Assembly: GCF_900187885.1 (NCBI RefSeq)
Contig: NZ_FYEK01000071.1
Span: forward strand, 28,797 to 92,796
From: Thermoflexus hugenholtzii JAD2
Lineage (GTDB): Bacteria; Chloroflexota; Anaerolineae; Thermoflexales; Thermoflexaceae
DNA length: 64,000 nt
Reading direction: 5' to 3'
The notes beneath the pieces are model-generated. The model was not told where the DNA came from and searched no databases. It was given only the letters and a program-made list of their open reading frames with translations. How positions within the stretch are numbered: the first letter of the stretch is position 1; each line of letters starts with the position of its first letter. Positions 50,736 to 59,042 of this stretch are shown in pieces. Both the position numbers and the translations under genes were made by a program.

Positions 50736-52442
50736 ATGTCCCGACGATGGTGGCTGGCGCTCTTACCGGTGCTGGCGCTGGTGTGCTGCGTGACCGGCCT
50801 CGCCGTCGGCGCCCTGGCTTTCTCGCCGCTGCGCGAGCGGGTCATGGCCCTGCTGGGGCTACGCCCCCAAATCCTGGCCGCGGAGATGGTCCCGGACGAC
50901 GCTATCTTCTACGCCTCCCTCTCTTACAACCTCCAGGCCCAACCCGGCTACGAAACCATCCGCCGCGCCTACCTGGAGAACCCCGAGGTCCAGCGCGTCC
51001 TTGAGGAATGGAAAGATCAGCTAAGAAAGGAAGCCGAGATTGATTTCGACGCCGACATCGCGCCATGGATCGGGCCGGAGATCGGCCTGGCCCTCTTCCC
51101 CGCCTCCCCCGAAGAACTGGGGGCGGGTCGCCTGCCCCTCGTGCTTCTCGTCGCCTCCCGAGATCACGGGAAGGCTGATGCCTTCCTGGAGCGACTGCGC
51201 CAGCTGGCTGAAAAGGAAGGCGGGCGCGTGGAGGACCGCGCCTACCGAGGCCGATCGTATCAGCTGTGGATCTCCGAAGGGCCCCAGAACCCGCCCCTGG
51301 CCATCGGGCGGCTCGGGGAGTTCGTGGTGGTCGCGGTGACCGAGGAGGCTTTCCAACGGGTGGCCGATCGCGCCGCTGGGCAAGGCCAATCCATCACCAC
51401 CTCCCCGCGCTTCCGGAAAGTGATTCAGGCCCTGCCCGCCCAGAGCGTAATGATGGTCTATCTGGACTATCCGGCGCTGCAGAAACTCTCTCAGGAGGCG
51501 CTCCCTCGCCTGCAACCCGGGGCGCCGGATCCGGAATCCCTGCTGGGGCCCTGGGCATCCATGGCCCAGGCCATCCAAGGGGCAGGCTTCGCGGTGGAGC
51601 TGCAGGCCCAGGGCCTCCGCCTCCAGTCGATTGCGGTGATCGACCGGGCCAGGGTGCCCCAGGACCTCCGCGCCTCGCTGGACGCCCCGCCGATCTCGGA
51701 GGCGCTCCTGGGCCGGATCCCAGAGAACACCCTCGGTTTCTTCCAGACCGCCCGCATCGGGCAAAGCCTCCGCCAGAGCCTGGAGATCATCCGCAGGAAC
51801 CCGGAGGCCCGTCGCCAGCTTCAGGATATGGAAGCCACCATGGGGATCCGGCTGGAGGAGGATCTCCTCGCCTGGATGACCGGGGATCTGATCCTGGCGG
51901 CGCTCCCCGTGCCGGCGGGGGCCCCTTCGGGGATCCCGGTGGGGGTTTCGCTCTGGATCGGGACCGATCAGCCGGAGGCGGCCCGCGCGGGCCTGGCGCG
52001 CCTGGAGGACGCCCTGGCGATGATGGGCGTCCAAGTGGAGGAGTCCACGCGGGTCGGGCAGGCCGTCCGCATCATCACCGCGCCCACCGGGGAGCGCATC
52101 CTGGCCTATACCGTGGATCCGGAGGCGATGCAAATGGTCTTCCCCGCGGACGCCTTCGAGGGCTATTACAAGCCGGCGCGCGCCATCACCGGGAACCCGC
52201 GCTTCCAGGAGATCCGGAAGCAGCTGCCCGCGCAGATCTCGTCCCTGTTCTTCCTGGACACCTTCGCCCTTTGGGATCTAATCGAGGAACAGATCCCCGG
52301 AGCCGAGGGCGCCACCTTCCGGGAAAAGGCCCGCCCCTTCCTGGATCCCATCCAGGGGATCGGGATCGCCGGGGAGGCCACGACGGGCGCCGAGATCCAG
52401 CGCGGGGTGCTCTTCATCCGGATCGTGCCTTCCGGCTCCTGA
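50736..52442 (+). CDS. DUF3352 domain-containing exported protein
   Basis: A 568-residue protein. One N-terminal membrane segment (about residues 6-30) leads to AAEMVPDDAIFYASLSYNLQ, the opening of DUF3352 proteins, then repeated pattern blocks such as ALFPASPEELGAGRLPLVLL. A large extracytoplasmic region has no catalytic motif. DUF3352 proteins are widespread in Chloroflexota and cyanobacteria, with unknown function. AAGGAGG lies before the ATG. A strong hairpin follows. Confidence 0.75.
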   Translation: MSRRWWLALLPVLALVCCVTGLAVGALAFSPLRERVMALLGLRPQILAAEMVPDDAIFYASLSYNLQAQPGYETIRRAYLENPEVQRVLEEWKDQLRKEAEIDFDADIAPWIGPEIGLALFPASPEELGAGRLPLVLLVASRDHGKADAFLERLRQLAEKEGGRVEDRAYRGRSYQLWISEGPQNPPLAIGRLGEFVVVAVTEEAFQRVADRAAGQGQSITTSPRFRKVIQALPAQSVMMVYLDYPALQKLSQEALPRLQPGAPDPESLLGPWASMAQAIQGAGFAVELQAQGLRLQSIAVIDRARVPQDLRASLDAPPISEALLGRIPENTLGFFQTARIGQSLRQSLEIIRRNPEARRQLQDMEATMGIRLEEDLLAWMTGDLILAALPVPAGAPSGIPVGVSLWIGTDQPEAARAGLARLEDALAMMGVQVEESTRVGQAVRIITAPTGERILAYTVDPEAMQMVFPADAFEGYYKPARAITGNPRFQEIRKQLPAQISSLFFLDTFALWDLIEEQIPGAEGATFREKARPFLDPIQGIGIAGEATTGAEIQRGVLFIRIVPSGS

Positions 52443-52479
52443 GGCGAGGACGCCACGCCGTCGGGCTTCGGCTTGCCGG

Positions 52480-52510
52480 GTGGGGTGGGGATCCTCCGTC
52501 CCCACCCCAC
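52480..52510 (+). terminator. Hairpin terminator
   Basis: GTGGGGTGGGGA-tcctccg-TCCCCACCCCAC, a 12-bp perfect stem 37 bases after the DUF3352 stop. No T-run follows, so it may be an mRNA 3' end stabiliser instead. Confidence 0.6.
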
Positions 52511-52563
52511 CGGCTCTCCGCCAGGGAAGGGGCTGCACTCCCTGGGTGGAAGGAGGCTTGCGG

Positions 52564-53289
52564 ATGAAGCGTTGGATCGGGCCAGCTCTCTGCCTCCTCG
52601 GATGGCTCTACCTCCTAGCGAACACCGCATGTCGCTCGGCCTCCCCCACTCCGGCCCTCTCCGCCCCAGAGATCCTGCAACGGGCTGCCCGGGCGATGGC
52701 CGAGATCGAAACCGTTCATTTCGTTCTGGAGCGAAGGGGGGCACCGGATTATCTGGACACCGCCCGCACGATGATGCTGCGCCGGGTGGAGGGGGATATC
52801 GTCCGGCCGAACGGGTTGCGGGGGACCGCCCGGATCTTCACCCTGGGGATGGTCACCGAGATCGGGGTGCTCCGCATCGGCGAGCGGACCTGGGTGGCGT
52901 TCCCGGGGATCGGACGCTGGGAGGAGCTGTCACCGGAGCGCGGCACAGTCATCGACCCCCGCCTCTTCTTCGACGCCGAGCAGGGACTGCCGGCCTTGCT
53001 CGCCCGGGCGGAGCTCCGGCTGGTTGGGGTCGAGACGCTGGAAGGCCGGCCGGCTTTTCACCTCCACGGCGAGGTCCCCAGCGGCCCCTTGGAGGAGTGG
53101 TCCCTGGGCCTGATCGCCGGGCGCCTGCGCGCCGACCTGTGGGTGGAGGCGCGCACGTTCCGCATCCTGCGGGTCCGCTTGGTGGAGCGGGACAGCGACC
53201 CCCAGGATCCCACGGTCTGGCAGATCACCCTCTCGGATTTCAACCGGCCCATCGAGCTGCACCCCCCTGAAGGATCCGCATCTTCGTGA
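52564..53289 (+). CDS. LppX/LprAFG-like lipoprotein
   Basis: A 241-residue exported protein. The signal sequence PALCLLGWLYLLANTAC ends at a probable lipidated Cys, although Asn at -3 is not canonical. APEILQRAARAMAEIETVHF is the typical first helix of LppX/LolA-fold lipoproteins, followed by strands such as RLRADLWVEARTFRILRVRL. The fold is a lipid-binding half-barrel in characterised members. ATG 52564 follows GGAAGGAGG. Confidence 0.7.
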   Translation: MKRWIGPALCLLGWLYLLANTACRSASPTPALSAPEILQRAARAMAEIETVHFVLERRGAPDYLDTARTMMLRRVEGDIVRPNGLRGTARIFTLGMVTEIGVLRIGERTWVAFPGIGRWEELSPERGTVIDPRLFFDAEQGLPALLARAELRLVGVETLEGRPAFHLHGEVPSGPLEEWSLGLIAGRLRADLWVEARTFRILRVRLVERDSDPQDPTVWQITLSDFNRPIELHPPEGSASS

Positions 53290-53369
53290 AAATCCCCCCT
53301 GGGTCCCTCTTGGGGAAGCGCGAATCGGGCTATTATTATGGACAACATCTCCACCCGGAGGGAGGCGCC

Positions 53370-55232
53370 ATGCCCCGGGTTCTCCCCTATGGCCTCTGGC
53401 CCAGCCCGCTGGAGCCGGAGCGGATGGCGAGCTTGCTCCGGATCACGGATGTCCAGTGGGACCGCTCGGGCCGCGTTTTGATCTGGCGGGAGGAGCGCTC
53501 CGGCCGCGGCGTCCTGGTCGCCCGAGAGGGCGATGGACCGCCGCGGGACCTCACGGAGATCGAATCGGTGCGGGCCCGCATCGGATACGGCGGCGGCGAT
53601 TTCACCGCCGGCGACGGCTTCGTGATCTACGTCGGGGAGGACGGACGCCTCTACCGGCTCCCCCTGGCCCATGGGCTCCCCCGACCCATCACCCCGCCCT
53701 TCGGGCACGCCGCCTCGCCGATCCTCTCCCCGGATGGGCGCTGGGTGCTCTACGTGCATTCGGACGGCGAGACCGACCTCCTGGCCCTGGTGGACGCGGA
53801 AGGACGCTGCTGGCCCCAGAAGGTCGCCGAGGGCGCGGATTTCTACATGCAGCCGGCCTGGCATCCCACCCGGCCCCTCATCGCCTGGGTGGAATGGGAT
53901 CATCCGAACATGCCCTGGGACGGCGCGCGCCTGTGCCTGGCGCGCCTGGAGGGCGACCCACCCCGCCCTTCCTCGCCGGAGGTCATCGCCGGGGACGCCA
54001 CGACCCCGGTCTTCCAGCCCGCTTTCTCCCCCGACGGCCGCTTCCTGAGCTATATCCTCACCGACGGGGAATGGGATGCGCTGGTCGTGATGGACTTGGA
54101 GACCGGGGCCCGGCGGATCCTGGTGGAGGGGACCACCCTGGCGCCCCCTGCCTGGGTTCAGGGGCTGCGGGTTTATGGATGGAGCCCGCAGGGGGATCGC
54201 CTCTTCTACCGCCGCAACGAGAACGCCATCGGTTCCTTAGAGGCCGTGGATCTGGAAGGACGGATCACGCGCCTGGACCTCCACCCCTACACCTGGTTCG
54301 ACCAGCTCGCGGTGGCCCCGGACCGGGAGGCCCTGGCCATGATCGCTTCCTCCCCTGTCCTCCCGCCCCGGGTGGTGACCTGGGAGGACGGCCGGTTCCG
54401 CGTCCACCGGTTCGCCAGCGCGGAGCGGATCCCGCCGGAGGCGTTCTCCTTCCCCCAGCCCATTCAGTGGCGCGCGCCGGACGGGACGGCTGTCCACGGC
54501 CTGTATTACCCGCCGGCCTCGCTGGAGGTGACGGGGGTGGGCCTGCCCCCGGCCCTTATCAGCATCCACGGCGGCCCCACCTCCCAGCGGGTGATGAGCT
54601 ACAACGCGGATGCCCAGTTCTTCGCCACGCGGGGCTTCGCTTACCTGGAAGTGAATTATCGGGGGAGCACCGGCTACGGGCGCTCCTACCGGGATGCCCT
54701 GAAGGGGAAATGGGGCCTTCTGGATGTGGAGGACGCCGTGGGGGGCGCCCGGGCCCTGGCAGAACAGGGGCTGGCGGATCCCCGGCGTCGGGTGATCATG
54801 GGCGGCAGCGCCGGCGGCTATACGGTCCTCAACGCCCTGATCCGCCACCCTGGCTTTTTCCGCGCTGGCATCTGCCTCTTCGGCGTCACCAACCTGTTCA
54901 CCTTGGCCGCCGAGACCCACAAGTTCGAGGCCCATTACCTGGACTCCCTGGTCGGTCCCCTCCCGGAGGCTGCGGAACGCTATCGGGAGTGGTCCCCGAT
55001 CTTCCACGCGGACCGGATTCGGGATCCCGTGGCCATCTTTCAGGGGGAGGAAGATCGGGTCGTGCCGCCGAGCCAGGCCGAGGCCCTCGTGGAGGCCCTG
55101 CGCCGGCGGGGGGTTCCCCACTTCTACCGGCTTTATCCGGGGGAAGGGCACGGCTGGCGCCGGGCCGAGACCATCGCCCGCTTCTACCGGGAGGTCCTGG
55201 AGTTCCTCCGCCAGCACGTGCTGTTCGCGTAA
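53370..55232 (+). CDS. S9 family peptidase (acylaminoacyl-peptidase/prolyl-oligopeptidase type)
   Basis: A 620-residue serine peptidase. An N-terminal seven-bladed-propeller region (SPDGRWVLYVHSDG, FQPAFSPDGRFLSYIL) gates the catalytic alpha/beta-hydrolase domain. That domain has SIHGGPTSQ, the nucleophile in MGGSAGGYTVL, the Asp in GEEDRVVPPSQAE and the His in GEGHGW. There is no signal peptide, so it is cytoplasmic and probably trims oligopeptides. ATG 53370 has GGAGG upstream. Confidence 0.92.
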   Translation: MPRVLPYGLWPSPLEPERMASLLRITDVQWDRSGRVLIWREERSGRGVLVAREGDGPPRDLTEIESVRARIGYGGGDFTAGDGFVIYVGEDGRLYRLPLAHGLPRPITPPFGHAASPILSPDGRWVLYVHSDGETDLLALVDAEGRCWPQKVAEGADFYMQPAWHPTRPLIAWVEWDHPNMPWDGARLCLARLEGDPPRPSSPEVIAGDATTPVFQPAFSPDGRFLSYILTDGEWDALVVMDLETGARRILVEGTTLAPPAWVQGLRVYGWSPQGDRLFYRRNENAIGSLEAVDLEGRITRLDLHPYTWFDQLAVAPDREALAMIASSPVLPPRVVTWEDGRFRVHRFASAERIPPEAFSFPQPIQWRAPDGTAVHGLYYPPASLEVTGVGLPPALISIHGGPTSQRVMSYNADAQFFATRGFAYLEVNYRGSTGYGRSYRDALKGKWGLLDVEDAVGGARALAEQGLADPRRRVIMGGSAGGYTVLNALIRHPGFFRAGICLFGVTNLFTLAAETHKFEAHYLDSLVGPLPEAAERYREWSPIFHADRIRDPVAIFQGEEDRVVPPSQAEALVEALRRRGVPHFYRLYPGEGHGWRRAETIARFYREVLEFLRQHVLFA

Positions 55233-55235
55233 AAA

Positions 55236-55263
55236 GCCGCCCGGCCTTTCGAGGCCGGGCGGC
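55236..55263. terminator. Bidirectional rho-independent terminator
   Basis: GCCGCCCGGCCT-TTCG-AGGCCGGGCGGC, a perfect 12-bp stem with a stable TTCG loop. It has an A-run on one side and ATCTTT on the other, between convergent peptidase and cupredoxin genes. Confidence 0.85.
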
Positions 55264-55269
55264 CCATCT

Positions 55270-55659
55270 TTATGGCTGCACGATCAACTTGCCCACCATC
55301 CCGCCCTCTTTGTGGCCGGGCACCGTGCACACATACTCATAGGTGCCTGGCTTCTCCGGGACCTTCAAGGAGATGTTCATCTTCTGGCCGGGCTGGATGG
55401 CGTCCTTCTCGAAGAGCACCGTCTGGCCGTCAAGATCGTAGAGCACGAAGTTGTGCTCCAGAGAGCCCCGGTTGTCGAGGGTGATCTGCAGGGTCTGGCC
55501 GGGCTTTGCGGTCAGCGTATCGGGTTTGTAGTAAAGATCCCCCATTTCCATGATCAGGCCGCCCGTCCCGCCGGTCCCCCCTGCGCCGCCACCCCCGCAG
55601 GCCGTCAGCAGCGCGCCGAGGAGGAGGCCCGCCACCGTTAAACGGATCAACCGTGCCAT
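55270..55659 (-). CDS. Cupredoxin (blue copper) lipoprotein
   Basis: A 129-residue exported electron carrier or copper-binding protein. RLTVAGLLLGALLTAC is a lipoprotein signal, followed by a Gly-rich linker. The copper ligands are the His in SLEHNFVLYD and the Cys, His and Met of YEYVCTVPGHKEGGM, a complete type I site. It may hand electrons to a terminal oxidase or denitrification enzyme, none of which is in the window. Confidence 0.88.
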   Translation of the reverse strand: MARLIRLTVAGLLLGALLTACGGGGAGGTGGTGGLIMEMGDLYYKPDTLTAKPGQTLQITLDNRGSLEHNFVLYDLDGQTVLFEKDAIQPGQKMNISLKVPEKPGTYEYVCTVPGHKEGGMVGKLIVQP

Positions 55660-55710
55660 CGCTTCACCTCCTTACAGGGTTTCGAGGACTGAACGGAGAC
55701 CATCCCCTCA

Positions 55711-56098
55711 CCGTGTAAGCCGAAATTCATTTCGGCATCCTTGCCGTAGACGCAGGAGCGGCTTCCGCTGCGACCCTTGTGCCATCGAAGATCAAGCGTT
55801 CGAGGCTGAAGCCCCCCGCGTAAGCCGAAATTCATTACGGCCATATCCCCTCACCACGATGCATCGCGTGCTTCCGCCGCGATCCCTGCGCCATCGAGAA
55901 CCGAGAGTTCGAGACTGAAGCTCTTCCCAACAGGGAAATCCATCCTTGTAGAAGCGGCTTTAGCCACGACCCCTACGTTATTGAAGACCCGAAAGTTCGG
56001 GGCTAAAGCCCATCCTACAAAAACCGCCTTTCCGTAGGAGCGGCTTCAGCCGCGACCTTTCGGCCGCCCGCCGCAATAACAGCTTTCGCCGCGACCTC
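55711..56098. repeat. Degenerate palindromic interspersed repeats (REP-like)
   Basis: The 714-base gap between the cupredoxin gene and the truncated peptidase holds repeated units. The best is GTAGGAGCGGCTTCAGCCGC at 56034-56053, with variants near 55752, 55866, 55948 and 56078. Each unit is followed at about 30-40 bases by an arm like TTCGGGGCTAAAGCCC. Two short hairpins GCCGAAATTCAT(T)TCGGC lie at about 55719 and 55825. Unit spacing and sequence drift exclude a CRISPR array. No gene is seen here. Confidence 0.65.
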
Positions 56099-56315
56099 CC
56101 TTCCTCATAGAATGGACGCCACCCGCCGCGCCAGCCTGTCCTCCCTCGAATCGGGTAAGCCGGATCCGCGCTTTATCCTACGCCGCCTCTTGTGCAGCCT
56201 GCCACAATAGACTGAGGAAATCGGAGTTTTTGCTCAAAAAAGACGCCCCACGGATCGCCCATCCGGCGCGCGATGAATCCTTTGGGTGGTTCCGGAATGG
56301 GGGGGCCTCCAAGCA

Positions 56316-56348
56316 AGCCGGGCGGACCGCCTGGCGATCCGCCCGGCT
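56316..56348 (-). terminator. Hairpin after the truncated peptidase gene
   Basis: AGCCGGGCGGA-loop-TCCGCCCGGCT, an 11-bp perfect stem lying 26 bases beyond the stop codon of the minus-strand fragment. Confidence 0.65.
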
Positions 56349-56373
56349 GCTGCCTGTGTGGTTCATCCGCCGC

Positions 56374-56889
56374 TCAACGCCTGGCCTTCCACCACTTCCG
56401 GAACTCCGCCTCGAAGGCCGCCGGATCCAGCCCGAGGCGCTGCCGCAGGAAGCCCGGCGTGGACTCCCGGGCGATGGCGTCCAGCGAGGACCGAGCCAGA
56501 AAGTCGAACATCGGCCAGTGGCGCTCCACCACATCCAGCGGGATCTCGCCGTAGGCCCGGTAGAGGGCCAAGAACGCCTCGTCCCCATAGCGCTCCCGAA
56601 CGAACTGTGCCATCGCCGAAGCCAAGGCATACTGACGCACCGTTGCTGTCCCGAAAATGTCCCCGATGTGGCCGAACTCCGTGGTGTAGGTCATGTTCTC
56701 CAGGCTCCGGATCTCTTCTTTCAGCTCCCGCCAGTAAGGCTGCCCGGCATAGGTCATGGCCGCCCCCTCCACCAGCCACCCGGGGGTCCAGGGCCGGGTC
56801 CAAGGGGCCAGGATCACGTGGACCAGCTCGTGCCGCAGCATCGCCGCCCGCCCGAAGAGGGGATCCGTCCTCCGATAGCAGCTCCACAA
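56374..56889 (-). pseudogene. Truncated peptidase-MA-like paralogue
   Basis: 171 codons nearly identical in pattern to the last 160 residues of the lipoprotein peptidase at 59043-61319. It keeps LRHELVHVILAPWTRPWTPG, with the zinc HExxH and the downstream Glu of WLVEGAAMTYAG. Homology begins abruptly at YRRTDPLFGRAAM; the roughly 590 upstream residues, including the signal peptide, are missing. It therefore cannot be exported as its parent is. It follows the holin-like gene by 15 bases. Confidence 0.7.
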
Positions 56890-56904
56890 AAGCCAGAGGC
56901 CATC

Positions 56905-57234
56905 TCACCGGGTCGTCATCGCGGAGATGAGGGCCCCCACAATGGCCCCGGAGATCACCGCCTCGATCCCCGACCGCGCCGCCCGCTTCCAGCTCCACCC
57001 ATGCTCCGGCAGGTTTTGGATGATGTAGCCCATGTAGGCGATCACCCAGAAGCCGATGGGAATCAATTTGCTCTTCACCTCATCCCAGAACGTCCATGCT
57101 CCCGCGGCCTTGAGGGCGATGGCCCGGGGTTTCTCGATGGCCAGCGCCCAGTAGCCCAGGGCCACGAGCGTCGCCACCATGATCAGGGTTCCCACAATGA
57201 ACAAAGGATGAATCCTGGAGTTTTTGCTTTCCAT
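56905..57234 (-). CDS. Small membrane protein, paralogue B
   Basis: A 109-residue protein with about three hydrophobic segments (PLFIVGTLIMVATLVALGYW, IPIGFWVIAYMGYIIQNL, AVISGAIVGALISAM). It is about 65 percent alike by eye to the protein at 63209-63544, with shared IEKPRA and SWKRAARSG-type stretches. The function is unknown; size and topology are holin-like, but no lysis genes are near. GAGG precedes the ATG. Confidence 0.7.
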   Translation of the reverse strand: MESKNSRIHPLFIVGTLIMVATLVALGYWALAIEKPRAIALKAAGAWTFWDEVKSKLIPIGFWVIAYMGYIIQNLPEHGWSWKRAARSGIEAVISGAIVGALISAMTTR

Positions 57235-57290
57235 GGATTTCAACCTCCTCTGAGTTAGGGATTGATCTCGGGATCGAGGCGGCATCCCGA

Positions 57291-57986
57291 TCATCCCCAC
57301 GCGCCGAGCCGCCGCAGGGCCTCCTCCACCCGGGCGAGCGGCGCCTCCCGCCCCTCTTCCTCCAGCTCCCTCCGCCGCCACGCCTCCCGGAGATCCCGCC
57401 GCGCCCCCTCGGGATCCCCCAGCCGCTCCCGCAGCAGGCCCCGCTTCGCCAGGGCCAGCGGATCGCCGGGCCGATCCGCTATCGCCCGATCCAGGCTGGC
57501 CAGCGCCTCCCGCAGCCGCCCTGCCCGCTCCAAGATGTTCGCCCGATTCACGAACCCGAAAGGATGCCCCCGCTCGATGGCCCGCTCGATGTCCTGCAAC
57601 GCCCGCGCGTAATCCCCCCGCTCCGCCTCCACGATCGCCCGCACGTTCCAGGCCTCCGCGTTCTCCGGGTCCAGCCGCAGGGCGGCATCCAGATCGGCCA
57701 GCGCCCGCTCCAGATCCCCCCGATCCAGCCAGGCCATGGCCCGATGGTAATACGCCTCCGGATCCTCCTCCCGCCGCAGGCTCTCCGTGAAATCCCGGAT
57801 CGCCGCCTCCGGCTGCCCGCTCTCCAGATGGGCGATCCCCCGGTGAAACCACGCCTCCGCGTTCCCAGGATCCCGCTCCAGAACCCGGGTGAACCGCTCG
57901 ATAGCCTTCTCGTATTCCCCGTGAAGCAAATGCTCCACGCCTTCCCCCATCTCGTCCTTCCCCAACAGCGCCTTCAGGATTCCCAT
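57291..57986 (-). CDS. Tetratricopeptide-repeat protein
   Basis: A 231-residue soluble protein with five to six TPR units. Examples are YEKAIERFTRVLERDPGNAE, GDLERALADLDAALRLDPEN and GRLREALASLDRAIADRPGD, each about 34 residues with the A8-G-F/Y-A20-P32 pattern. No signal peptide. It is a protein-protein interaction scaffold of unknown partner, within the membrane-protein cluster. The ATG at 57986 is chosen; the frame stays open further upstream without coding character. Confidence 0.8.
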   Translation of the reverse strand: MGILKALLGKDEMGEGVEHLLHGEYEKAIERFTRVLERDPGNAEAWFHRGIAHLESGQPEAAIRDFTESLRREEDPEAYYHRAMAWLDRGDLERALADLDAALRLDPENAEAWNVRAIVEAERGDYARALQDIERAIERGHPFGFVNRANILERAGRLREALASLDRAIADRPGDPLALAKRGLLRERLGDPEGARRDLREAWRRRELEEEGREAPLARVEEALRRLGAWG

Positions 57987-58042
57987 CGCGGGCCTCCTTT
58001 CCTGGATGGAACAGAAACAGGCTCGCCGGCGGGAGGCCGGCC

Positions 58043-58336
58043 TCAGCGCCCGGCGGCCAAAAGCCCCCGGGCCAGCAGGATCGCCAGGCCGATCCAGATC
58101 AACGTCACCACCAGGCCTGGCGCCCCCATCGCCCGGGCCACCCGGCGCATATAGAGGAAGACCCCCGTCCCGCCCAGCAGGGCGAAGATCAGGAAAACGA
58201 CCCGCGCCACCCAGGCCCTGATCTCGAAAGGCCACCCCAGATGGATGGACAGCGCCAGCAAGGGGGGGCTCAGCACAAAGAACCACACAAACGCCAGGAT
58301 CATCAAGATCATCTCCCTTCGGTCCGGATAGATCAT
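58043..58336 (-). CDS. Small membrane protein, 97 aa
   Basis: Three hydrophobic segments: ILMILAFVWFFVLSPPLLAL, WVARVVFLIFALLGGTGVFL and LVVTLIWIGLAILLARGLL. ATG 58336 has GGAAAGGAGG in front. No family recognised. Confidence 0.6.
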   Translation of the reverse strand: MIYPDRREMILMILAFVWFFVLSPPLLALSIHLGWPFEIRAWVARVVFLIFALLGGTGVFLYMRRVARAMGAPGLVVTLIWIGLAILLARGLLAAGR

Positions 58337-58435
58337 CCTCGCCTCCTTTCCGATCCGGGTCGCGGCCACCGCCTTGCGGCCACGGGAGATCCCTTCGGGA
58401 CTCCGCCGCTGGCATCTCCCCGCGCCCGGGCCAGG

Positions 58436-59024
58436 GGCGCAGATGCCAGTTCTGGGCGATGCCGGCGAAAACCAGCCAGTATCCGACCGCGGTCATCGCC
58501 AGGATCAGCAGGACATCCACCAGCCCATATCCTTCCGAACGGCCGGCCTGCATCCCCATCTGCGCCCCCAGCGGGCCCGCCGCCGAGCCTCCCCGTGAGA
58601 GCGGCCACCATCCATCCCATCCGCTCGATCCGTTCCGCCACCCAATCCCATCCATGCCGCAGGGCGAAGGCCACCCCGCCGCCAGCCCCAGCCCGTAGGT
58701 CGCCGCCGGCAGCCATCCCCAGCCCTCCGGAAGCAGCAGCGGCCAGTAGATCACCATCCCCCAAAGGATCCACAGGCCCAAAAGCGTCATCTTCAGCGTT
58801 CGGGAAAGCCAGGGAATCCATCCCCGCCGCTCCCCGGCGATCTCGCCGATCCAATGGGCGGCGAGGATCAGCGGCGCCGGGAGCAGCTCCCCCCAGGACG
58901 GAAGGCGGTGGAAGTCCTGCAGGCGAGCGGAGTTCAGCAACCAGGCCAGAAACGGGAGAGCGATCAGCAGATACAGGGTCCCCCCGACCATCCACAGGAG
59001 CTCCGAACGCCGCCGCCTGAACAT
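58436..59024 (-). pseudogene. Membrane protein paralogue with two compensating frameshifts
   Basis: A second copy of the membrane protein at 62520-63179. It starts RRRRSELLWMVGGTLYLLIA and matches through GERRGWIPWLSRTLKMTLLG and the final GYGLVDVLLILAMTAVGYWL. Between the C-tracts at 58674-58677 and 58591-58594 the homologous reading jumps to another frame (LRHGWDWVAERIERMGWMV) and back. This fits loss of one G and gain of one G in two G-runs. Its stop codon is also lost, and the frame runs on past 58043. Either a decaying gene or sequence errors in homopolymers. Confidence 0.6.
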
Positions 59025-59042
59025 CGCCGTCCTCCTGTCCCC

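Noticed and set aside
55660..56170. Repeated motifs that could suggest a CRISPR array
   Set aside because: Units are diverged, internally palindromic and unevenly spaced, with no constant-length spacers; they fit REP-like interspersed elements.
57291..59024. One long minus-strand frame joining a membrane protein to the TPR protein (577 codons)
   Set aside because: The middle part has no protein-like composition and overlaps a better small gene at 58043-58336 in another frame. It arises from a lost stop codon and an indel pair, so I treat the two ends as separate genes.
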